Shown here: positions 43,969-50,910 of the stretch, in pieces | How positions within the stretch are numbered: the first letter of the stretch is position 1 | Layout of the letters: each line of letters begins with the position of its first letter | NCBI RefSeq assembly: GCF_902859595.1 | Contig: NZ_CADIJQ010000001.1 | Location: forward strand, 1,550,001-1,614,000 | Direction of reading: 5' to 3' | From: Achromobacter kerstersii | GTDB taxonomy: Bacteria; Pseudomonadota; Gammaproteobacteria; Burkholderiales; Burkholderiaceae_B | DNA length: 64,000 nt | Program-made: the position numbers and the translations under genes | Notes under the pieces: model-generated | Told to the model about the DNA's origin: nothing | What the model saw: only the letters and a program-made list of their open reading frames with translations | The model's database searches: none

Positions 43969-44751
43969 ATGCTTAACGATGAAGACCGCGCCCGCGCGGC
44001 CAGCCTGCTGCTTGAAGCCGAGCGCAGCGGCGTGCCCACCACGCAGTTGGACCAGGCGTTTCCCGGCATTGAGATTGCCGATGCGTATGCCATCCAGCAA
44101 CGCAATATCGACCAGAAGATTGCCGACGGCGCGAAGCTGCGCGGCCACAAGATCGGCCTGACATCCAAGGCCATGCAAAGCACCGTCGGTATCGACGAAC
44201 CCGACTACGGCCATTTGCTGGACACGATGTTCTATCAAGACGGGCAGACCATCCCCACCGACAAGCTGATCGTGCCGCGCGTGGAAGTCGAGCTGGCCTT
44301 TGTGCTGGGCAAGCCCTTGCGCGGCCCGGATGTGAGCCTGTTCGACGTGCTGGATGCCACGGATTACGTGGTGCCAGCGCTGGAGCTGATTGACGGCCGC
44401 AGCAAGTACCCGCGCCGCATCGTCGACAACATTGCCGATAACGCTGCGTGCGCGGGCATCGTGCTGGGCGGTCGTCCGGTTCGGCCGATGGATATTGATC
44501 TGCGCTGGGTTGCCGCCCTGCTTCTGAAGAATGGCGTGATTGAAGAGTCTGGCGTGTCGGCCGCGGTGCTAGGGCATCCCGCGCTGGGCATCTCCTGGCT
44601 GGCGAACAAGCTTGCCCAGCACGACGCCGGGCTGGAAGCCGGGCACATCGTGCTGGCGGGATCTTTCACGCGCACTGTTGCGGTGAAGCGCGGCGATACC
44701 CTGCATGCCGATTACGGCAAGCTGGGCAGCATCTCGGTGCATTTTTCATAA
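43969..44751 (+). CDS. 2-keto-4-pentenoate hydratase-family protein
   Basis: 260 residues. Motifs are GHKIGLTSKAMQSTVGIDEP, VEVELAFVLGKPLRGPDV, VVPALELIDGR and GNP-type loop LAGSFTRTVAVKRGD. These match the hydratases of the meta-cleavage pathway (MhpD/HpaH). The reaction adds water across a 2-hydroxy-dienoate to give a 4-hydroxy-2-oxo acid, the substrate for the aldolase encoded next. Confidence 0.92.
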   Translation: MLNDEDRARAASLLLEAERSGVPTTQLDQAFPGIEIADAYAIQQRNIDQKIADGAKLRGHKIGLTSKAMQSTVGIDEPDYGHLLDTMFYQDGQTIPTDKLIVPRVEVELAFVLGKPLRGPDVSLFDVLDATDYVVPALELIDGRSKYPRRIVDNIADNAACAGIVLGGRPVRPMDIDLRWVAALLLKNGVIEESGVSAAVLGHPALGISWLANKLAQHDAGLEAGHIVLAGSFTRTVAVKRGDTLHADYGKLGSISVHFS

Positions 44752-44761
44752 GGCGGCGCGC

Positions 44762-45529
44762 ATGGAACTCCCCATCAATACGTTTAAACGCGCGCTGCGT
44801 GAACAGCGCCATCAGACTGGGCTGTGGGTCACGCTTGGGGCTGCGAACAGCACCGAACTGGTGGCGGCCAGCGGCTTTGATTGGCTGCTGCTGGATACCG
44901 AGCACACGCCCGTGGTGCTGCCAACCGTGATGGCGCAGTTGCAGGCGGCAAGCGCGTATAAGAGCCATCCGGTGGTGCGGCCATCGTGGAATGACAAGGT
45001 ACAGATCAAGCAGTATTTGGATATTGGCGCGCAGACGTTGCTGCTACCTTATGTGCAGAACGCGGATGAAGCGCAAAGCGCACTGGCAGGCATGCGTTAT
45101 GCGCCGCGTGGGATAAGGGGCGTCAGCGGAACGATGCGCGCGACGCGGTATGGACGCGTGCCGGATTACATGCGGCGCTGCGAAGAGGAACTGTGTTTGC
45201 TGGTGCAGGCCGAGACTGGCGAAGCGCTGGAGAATCTGGACGCCATGATTGCGGTGGATGGCGTCGATGGTGTGTTCATTGGTCCCGCGGATCTTGCCGC
45301 CAGCCTGGGTTATCCGGGCGAGCCGCAGCATCCGAAGGTGGTTGCCGAGGTCGAACGCGCCATCCAGCGCATACGCGCGGCGGGCAAGGCGCCGGGGGTG
45401 TTGACGACGGATGAGACGCTGGCGCGCCGGTATATCGAGGCGGGGAGTTTGTTTACGGCAGTGGGCGTGGATGCGGCGATTCTGGTGCGATATTGCGATC
45501 AGTTGGCGGCGCGGTTCGCGGGGGTTTGA
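44762..45529 (+). CDS. HpcH/HpaI-family aldolase
   Basis: 255 residues from ATG 44762, with a GGCGGCG stretch before it. Class II aldolase features are WVTLGAANSTELVAASGFDW, LLLDTEHTPV, VVRPSWNDKVQIKQYLDIGA, AETGEALENLDA and GVFIGPADLAASLGYPG. It should cleave a 4-hydroxy-2-oxo acid to pyruvate and an aldehyde, the last step of the locus. It lies 10 bp after the hydratase. Confidence 0.92.
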   Translation: MELPINTFKRALREQRHQTGLWVTLGAANSTELVAASGFDWLLLDTEHTPVVLPTVMAQLQAASAYKSHPVVRPSWNDKVQIKQYLDIGAQTLLLPYVQNADEAQSALAGMRYAPRGIRGVSGTMRATRYGRVPDYMRRCEEELCLLVQAETGEALENLDAMIAVDGVDGVFIGPADLAASLGYPGEPQHPKVVAEVERAIQRIRAAGKAPGVLTTDETLARRYIEAGSLFTAVGVDAAILVRYCDQLAARFAGV

Positions 45530-45550
45530 CGCTGCATTGACAGTCCAAAC

Positions 45551-46228
45551 TCACACAGATCCCGATAACTCCTCCAGCACCTTCGGGTCGTAATCCCAAC
45601 GATGAAGAGAATTCTCCTTGCATTGGATAATGGCTTTCGTCTGTTTGCCGTCTTTGATCTCTCTGAGTCCTAGCGAACCACAGCAAATCGGACATTCGCC
45701 GCCAATTTGGGTAAGAAACACATGACCAGACTTATTCGCTTCCACAGTCAACACTGACGCAACGCGATGGACTCGTTTGTCTCTCAACCCCGTGCCCACG
45801 TTGATCGAAAAAAGGCTGGGTAAAAGCAGAACGAGCCACCAAGCCGAAGGGGCGAACACGAAACCAACTACCGAGAAAACCGTTATCGCGACACCATACT
45901 CGCGAAACTCTGAAATCCTGGCTGGCCTTCCGCGGAATGTGGCGGCGTAAACGTGTGTCCTCTCGATCCCACCCGCATACAGCCCGCCCTTGGCTCCAAG
46001 CGGCTGATCCAGCGGTGCCACGCCGCCTTTGGCAATACCAAATCCACTTTCACCGGCGTTGAATAGGCTGGGGGTCGACGCACCCCGCAACACGCGCTGG
46101 CATTCAAGACACAGCCGCTGATTGCCATTGTGCTCAGCCCCACATTGTTGGCAATGCAATTCTTCGTCCTTGGAGTGGGTATCGAAATAAGGGAAGTGAT
46201 CTGGCAGCAGACAACGGCTTAACCACAA
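45551..46228 (-). CDS. Hypothetical zinc-ribbon membrane protein
   Basis: 225 residues with an N-terminal zinc ribbon (CQQCGAEHNGNQRLCLEC), a hydrophobic region of about 40 residues (AITVFSVVGFVFAPSAWWLV and on) that could cross the membrane twice, and a second Cys pair (GECPICCGSLG) near the C-terminus. No family recognised. The exact start is uncertain; a later ATG may be used. It is convergent with the aldolase gene. Confidence 0.6.
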   Translation of the reverse strand: MWLSRCLLPDHFPYFDTHSKDEELHCQQCGAEHNGNQRLCLECQRVLRGASTPSLFNAGESGFGIAKGGVAPLDQPLGAKGGLYAGGIERTHVYAATFRGRPARISEFREYGVAITVFSVVGFVFAPSAWWLVLLLPSLFSINVGTGLRDKRVHRVASVLTVEANKSGHVFLTQIGGECPICCGSLGLREIKDGKQTKAIIQCKENSLHRWDYDPKVLEELSGSV

Positions 46229-46384
46229 AGGGCATAGCTATCCGCTGAATGGGGTTGAATACTACACGACTGTTCGCAGGCTCAGAACCGATAAGACAGG
46301 TGCCGTGATTTTGGATCTTCCGTGTTTATGAGTCCTTGCTATCCCTGTATTCTCATTGCTCCTCATTGTGCAGCAACTACCCCC

Positions 46385-47227
46385 ATGGCCAACCGTTCGT
46401 ATCTCTACAGCTTAAGCAACCGCCCCAGCTCCTACGCAGACCGTCCGGACACCGTCTCCGGACTTTCTGAATGGCCGTACGACGTGCCGTTCATGTACCG
46501 GCTGTTGATGTCAGGTGATCCGCAGCTGTGCGCGTCGTTAATCGCCGACGGTTTTGACAGCGACGAACCCGAGAGCAAGACAGCGCTATACGCGATCAGC
46601 AGTCACTTCGATACGGGTTTTGCGCGCGTCAAACGATTCACGGAAATCATCCGGGCGGCGACGGCGGATTTGCCTTCCGCCGTTGAACCTGCTGCTGCCG
46701 CTGCGCCGCAATCTGCTTCCCTCATCAATCGGCTGAAGCACCTATTCGCGCCTCGGCAAGATGCATCTTCAAGCGCCGTGTCTTCAGGCGCCGACGCGCA
46801 AGCCCCATCGCTATCCGCTCGCGCATCCGCCGACGAACTGCTCGCCAATCTGGACGAAACCATCGAGTTTCTTGAAGCGCATCGCGATACGTATCTGTTG
46901 CTGGAAACGATTGAGCTAGACACGATGTCCGAATCCGAAGAGGCCGAATTGAAGGCGTGCGTAGAACAAGAAATTGCGCGATGCGTGCAGGCGGGCGCTG
47001 CGGTTGATGCGTTATCGGCTGACTTGGAACAGGCAGGCAAAGCGCTTCGATTGGCGACGCAGCGATCCAGCGCTGCGCCCATGGACGCGTTTTTCGGGCT
47101 GCGGCTGGACAACGATTGCGACAGCACGCGAACCGGGGACACGGAGTATCCATTGGGCCTGGTGTGGTACGACACGCTGTACTTTGACGTGATGAATAGA
47201 AGCGAGTTTGACGCGCAGCAGAACTAG
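46385..47227 (+). CDS. Hypothetical protein, 280 aa
   Basis: Start chosen at ATG 46385 (MANRSYLYSLSNRPSSYADR); the 21 residues before it are not convincing. The N-terminal and C-terminal parts (LGLVWYDTLYFDVMNR) look folded. The middle contains an Ala/Ser-rich linker and a coiled-coil-like acidic stretch (ETIELDTMSESEEAELKACV). No signal peptide. Family unknown to me beyond a general resemblance to cytoplasmic proteins in polymorphic-toxin neighbourhoods, which I cannot confirm. Confidence 0.65.
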   Translation: MANRSYLYSLSNRPSSYADRPDTVSGLSEWPYDVPFMYRLLMSGDPQLCASLIADGFDSDEPESKTALYAISSHFDTGFARVKRFTEIIRAATADLPSAVEPAAAAAPQSASLINRLKHLFAPRQDASSSAVSSGADAQAPSLSARASADELLANLDETIEFLEAHRDTYLLLETIELDTMSESEEAELKACVEQEIARCVQAGAAVDALSADLEQAGKALRLATQRSSAAPMDAFFGLRLDNDCDSTRTGDTEYPLGLVWYDTLYFDVMNRSEFDAQQN

Positions 47228-47371
47228 GCGCAGCTGAAATAGCGCCACATTTGTTACTCCCGGTTCCCGGCCCCCGGTGCAACACTATCCCTCAGCACAT
47301 TTACAGCGGGCTGCCACGCAACCCGCCGTTCATCCCAGCCGAGAAGGAATCACCACCGGAGGCATCACACC

Positions 47372-48157
47372 ATGACCACCCCCACCCCACCCACCGGCCG
47401 CATGCACACGCCGCCCGTCGTCACCGCCGACGAATGGGAAGCTGCCCGCCAGCAGCTCTTGCTGAAAGAAAAAGCGCAAACCCGCGCCCGAGACGCCCTG
47501 GCCGCCGAGCGCCGCCGCATGCCTTGGACGCCCGTCGATAAGGACTACACGCTCGACGGCCCGAACGGCAAGCGAACGCTCCGCGACCTTTTCGACAACC
47601 GCCGCCAGCTCATCGTCTATCGCGCCTTCTTCGAACCCGGCGTATACGGCTGGCCCGAGCACGCGTGCCGGGGCTGTTCGATGGTGGCCGATCAGGTCGC
47701 GCATCTGGCGCACTTGAACGCCCGAGACACCACGCTGGTGTTTGTCTCGCGCGCGCCGCAAGCCGACATCGCCCGCTTGAAAACCAGCATGGGTTGGACG
47801 ATGCCGTGGTTCACGCTCACCGACAGCTTCGATGCGGACTTTGGCGTGGATGAATGGCACGGAACAAACGTGTTCTGTCGCGATGGCGACCGTATCTTCC
47901 GCACGTACTTTCTGAATAATCGTGGCGACGAGCAGATGGGTGGCACGTGGAACTACCTGGACATCACGCCGCTGGGCAGGCAGGAAGCCTGGGAGGATTC
48001 CCCCGAGGGGTATCCGCAAACGCCGACGTATAAGTGGTGGAACTGGCACGACAGCTATGTCGCAGACGCGCCGCCGGATCAGAAATGGGTTGAAGTGTCT
48101 GACGCCGGGGAGAAGGCATTCAGGGAGCATTGCGACGGGGCGAAACCGTCGGCGTAG
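47372..48157 (+). CDS. DUF899 thioredoxin-like protein
   Basis: 261 residues. The DUF899 pattern is clear: RRRMPWTPVDKDYTLDGPNG, LIVYRAFFEPGVYGWPEHAC followed by RGCSMVADQV, FVSRAPQADIARLKTSMGW, and GGTWNYLDITPLGRQE near the end. This family has a thioredoxin-like fold with a Cys pair here as CRGC. A redox or dioxygenase-associated role has been suggested for the family; the function is not established. Confidence 0.9.
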   Translation: MTTPTPPTGRMHTPPVVTADEWEAARQQLLLKEKAQTRARDALAAERRRMPWTPVDKDYTLDGPNGKRTLRDLFDNRRQLIVYRAFFEPGVYGWPEHACRGCSMVADQVAHLAHLNARDTTLVFVSRAPQADIARLKTSMGWTMPWFTLTDSFDADFGVDEWHGTNVFCRDGDRIFRTYFLNNRGDEQMGGTWNYLDITPLGRQEAWEDSPEGYPQTPTYKWWNWHDSYVADAPPDQKWVEVSDAGEKAFREHCDGAKPSA

Positions 48158-48167
48158 CCGTACACAG

Positions 48168-48365
48168 TCACTCGGGAAGGGCGTTCAGCGTAAACCGAGG
48201 GCGCCCTTGTCCCACTTGAACGACGGCTAGCGTAATGAGTACGTTCCGCTTGAGCCCGTCTCTGAGAATCACGTCAGGATCTTCAATCGAAGACCCTATC
48301 CGGCCTTTGATCAGCCCATCTACGGTCTGAAACTCAAACGTTCGCGAGTTCGGGATTGCCCGGTA
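48168..48365 (-). pseudogene. C-terminal remnant of an unknown gene
   Basis: A 65-codon minus-strand frame without a start codon near its beginning reads FEFQTVDGLIKGRIGSSIED and ends GRPRFTLNALPE. The composition looks like genuine protein. It is bounded upstream by a stop inside a copy of the TGCAGTCTGA repeat. I interpret it as the tail of a truncated gene; the parent family is not recognised. Confidence 0.45.
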
Positions 48366-48411
48366 TCAGACTGCAATTTCGTACCTAGGGGGGCTGTCAG
48401 ACTGCAATTTC
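48366..48411. repeat. Two copies of TCAGACTGCAATTTC
   Basis: Identical 15-bp direct repeats at 48366-48380 and 48397-48411, 31 bp apart start to start, lie downstream of the lactate-dehydrogenase-like gene. The same core recurs at 49699-49770 and 50897. Confidence 0.85.
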
Positions 48412-48440
48412 ATTGAGCTGGAAATATCCCCGCTGCCGCC

Positions 48441-49586
48441 TCACCGAAACCTTAACTGCCGTCTCCCCAACTCCCCCACCGTCCTACACCCCATCAACTT
48501 CATCGCCCGCTCAATTTCCACGCGCATCTGTTCAAGCGCCCTTTCCACCCCCGGCCGCCCCGCCGCAGCCAACGGAAACAAGTAATACCGCCCTAACCCC
48601 ACCGCTTTCGCCCCCAGCGCCAACGCCTTCAGCACATGCGTGCCGCGCTGTACGCCGCCGTCCATCATCACGTCGATGCGGTCCCCGACTGCATCAACGA
48701 TCTCCGCCAGCTGATCAAACGCGCTGCGCGAGCCATCCAGTTGGCGCCCGCCGTGGTTCGACAGCACGATGCCGGTGCAGCCGATATCCACCGCTCGCTT
48801 GGCGTCGTCGACTGACATGATGCCTTTCAGGCAGAACTGGCCGCCCCATTCCTGCACCATGGCGGCGACGTCGTCCCAGGTCATGGCTGGGTCGAGCATG
48901 TCGGTGAAGTAGCGGCTGATAGACATTGCGCCGCCGCCCATGTCGACGTGGGTGTCCAGCTGCGGCAGCCGGAAGCGTTCGTGCGTCAGGTAGTTGATGG
49001 CCCAGGCGGGTTTCGCGGCGAATTGGGCGATGCCGGCCAGGTTCAGCCTGAACGGGATGGCGAAGCCGGTGCGTTTGTCGCGCTCGCGGTTGCCGCCGGT
49101 AATGCTGTCGACTGTCAGCATCATGACCTGGACACCGGCCGTCTTGGCGCGGGCCATCATCTCGCGGTTCAGGCCGCGGTCTTTGTGGAAATAGAACTGG
49201 TAAACCTGGGGGCCGCCGCTGATCTGGCGGGCTTCTTCCAGGCTGACGGTGCCTAGCGACGACACGCCAAACATCGTGCCGAACTTGCCGGCGGCAGCCG
49301 CCACGGCTCGTTCGCCGTCGTGGTGGAACAGGCGCTGCAAGGCGGTGGGCGAGCAGTACACGGGCAGCGCCAATTTTTGGCCCATGACGGTGACGGACAT
49401 GTCCACGTTTTCGACGCCGCGCAGCACGTCGGGCACCAGGTCGCAGGACTCGAAGGCGTCGGTATTGCGGCGGTAGGTAGTTTCATCGTCGGCGGCGCCG
49501 TCGATGTAATTGAAGATGGGGCCAGGCAGGCGCTGTTGCGCCATGCGGCGAAAGTCGTGGAAATTCTGGCACTGGTTCAGACGCAT
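48441..49586 (-). CDS. lldD: FMN-dependent alpha-hydroxy-acid oxidase / L-lactate dehydrogenase-like
   Basis: 381 residues from ATG 49586. Family pattern is FHDFRRMAQQRLPGPIFNYI, LPVYCSPTALQRLFHHDGE, VMMLTVDS, then the active-site GIVLSNHGGRQLDGS (catalytic His and Arg), and DVMMDGGVQRG for the FMN phosphate site. It oxidises an L-2-hydroxy acid with FMN, most often L-lactate to pyruvate at the membrane. The symbol is by similarity. It is divergent from the isochorismatase-fold gene; the shared region contains three copies of the TGCAGTCTGA element. Confidence 0.88.
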   Translation of the reverse strand: MRLNQCQNFHDFRRMAQQRLPGPIFNYIDGAADDETTYRRNTDAFESCDLVPDVLRGVENVDMSVTVMGQKLALPVYCSPTALQRLFHHDGERAVAAAAGKFGTMFGVSSLGTVSLEEARQISGGPQVYQFYFHKDRGLNREMMARAKTAGVQVMMLTVDSITGGNRERDKRTGFAIPFRLNLAGIAQFAAKPAWAINYLTHERFRLPQLDTHVDMGGGAMSISRYFTDMLDPAMTWDDVAAMVQEWGGQFCLKGIMSVDDAKRAVDIGCTGIVLSNHGGRQLDGSRSAFDQLAEIVDAVGDRIDVMMDGGVQRGTHVLKALALGAKAVGLGRYYLFPLAAAGRPGVERALEQMRVEIERAMKLMGCRTVGELGRRQLRFR

Positions 49587-49698
49587 CGGAAGACCTCTAT
49601 CAACGTCATACGTACACACTGGATACCGATAGCTGAGTCGTTGAATGACCCAACGCAATGGCCAAAGGGCGACCGCCTGCCCTTACCCGAGAAAAGAC

Positions 49699-49770
49699 GC
49701 AGTCTGACACTTTTTATGCAGTCTGACTGCAATATTTCCATCGGCTCGTGCTAAAAAAATGCAGTCTGAT
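49699..49770. promoter_or_regulatory. Cluster of three TGCAGTCTGA elements with a palindrome
   Basis: GCAGTCTGAC (49699-49708), the perfect palindrome TGCAGTC-T-GACTGCA (49717-49731) and TGCAGTCTGAT (49760-49770) stand in the divergent region between the lactate-dehydrogenase-like gene and the isochorismatase-fold gene. Spacing and dyad symmetry suit an operator for a dimeric regulator. The regulator is unknown. Confidence 0.65.
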
Positions 49771-49849
49771 TCCAAACTAGGATGCCGATGACAACAATAT
49801 CGAAACGGTGTGGTGCGGTTAGGCTGACTCACGTGAGGAGCCGGAGAAC

Positions 49850-50422
49850 ATGAGCTCGGCCCCCACCCTTGAGCCGGCCCGCTGCGCGTTGTTGGTCATG
49901 CATTATCAGACCGACATCATCAACCTATTCCCCTCGGCCGCGCCCACTTTGCTGGCGAATACGCGCACGCTCTGCGACGCGGCACGGCGTCAAGGGATCA
50001 AGATTTATTTCGCGCAGATTCGGTTCAGCCCGGGCTATCCCGAAGTCAGCCCGTTCAATAAAAACGGGCAAGGCATCAAACAACTGGGATTATTCATCGA
50101 CGATCAGATCTCGCCGGAATTGGGCCGGCAGTCTGATGAGCCGATCATCACCGCCCATCGCGCCAGCGTGTTTTTTGGTACGGACCTTGAACTGCGGCTG
50201 TCCGCGCAAGGCATCGATACGCTGCTGATGGTGGGCATTGCGTCCACCGGCGTCATGCTGTCGTCAATTGCGCATGCAAGCGATGCGGACTACCGATTGT
50301 TTACCGTCAAAGACTGCTGCTACGACCCGGATGCGATTGTGCACGAGCACCTTTTTGCGACGGCGTTTGCGTCCCGCACCACCGTGCTGTCGCTTGCCGA
50401 TGCGTTGGCATTGCTGGCGTAG
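49850..50422 (+). CDS. Isochorismatase-fold protein lacking the catalytic triad
   Basis: 190 residues with the isochorismatase fold: ARCALLVMHYQTDIINLF, ITAHRASVFFGTDLELRL and MVGIASTGVMLSSIAHASDA. Compared with active cysteine hydrolases, the first Asp is His (VMHYQ for a VIDxQ pattern), the Lys is Ala (TAHR for TKHR) and the Cys is Gly (STGV). A group of natural homologues shares the STGV/TSGV pattern, so this is probably a stable non-cysteine subgroup, not decay. Function unknown. Confidence 0.8.
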   Translation: MSSAPTLEPARCALLVMHYQTDIINLFPSAAPTLLANTRTLCDAARRQGIKIYFAQIRFSPGYPEVSPFNKNGQGIKQLGLFIDDQISPELGRQSDEPIITAHRASVFFGTDLELRLSAQGIDTLLMVGIASTGVMLSSIAHASDADYRLFTVKDCCYDPDAIVHEHLFATAFASRTTVLSLADALALLA

Positions 50423-50458
50423 CGCGCAGCCGCACTCGCCGAACCCACGACGCGCCGA

Positions 50459-50842
50459 TCACTTCGCTGGCGCAAATATCACCTTGACTGGGTTATCCGC
50501 CTTGTACGAAGCCGAACGAGGCCCGGACTTCGGATCAAATCCGGGGTGCCAAGCCCGCAGCTCCGCCTCCGAGAGCCATTCCAGTTGCAGCTGGTCGTCG
50601 GGCGAATACGACTGGAACTGCGCCAACGCATTCACCGCAGACTGGCAGTTTTCTGACATGCCGGACTTCAGGACTGAGACCTGGGTTTGCGCGGTCGATG
50701 ACATGGAGCCCGGCTGAGGGCATTTGCGGACTTCGACGTGGTATTGGCCTTGGGGCGAAGGCAGATCCACAATGATTTTGTTTGGGCCGCATCCCGTCAA
50801 GAGTGCGGTCGTCAGTGCCAGAAGTGCAGTATTTCTTATCAT
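50459..50842 (-). CDS. Hypothetical lipoprotein, 127 aa
   Basis: From ATG 50842 (AAGGTGG before it) the protein begins MIRNTALLALTTALLTGCGP with a lipobox LTGC, so it should be lipid-anchored after cleavage. The mature part reads YHVEVRKCPQPGSMSS, ENCQSAVNALAQFQSY and ends VKVIFAPAK, with two Cys that could form a disulphide. No family recognised. Confidence 0.7.
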   Translation of the reverse strand: MIRNTALLALTTALLTGCGPNKIIVDLPSPQGQYHVEVRKCPQPGSMSSTAQTQVSVLKSGMSENCQSAVNALAQFQSYSPDDQLQLEWLSEAELRAWHPGFDPKSGPRSASYKADNPVKVIFAPAK

Positions 50843-50896
50843 CAAGCCACCTTGTGACTGCCCCGGCAGTCGGACTGTGAACACTTATCCAAGGAC

Positions 50897-50910
50897 TCAG
50901 ACTGCAATTA
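50897..50910. repeat. Further copy of TCAGACTGCAATT
   Basis: The same core found at 48366, 48397 and 49699-49770 appears between the lipoprotein start and the end of the radical SAM gene, overlapping the last bases of the latter. Confidence 0.8.
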
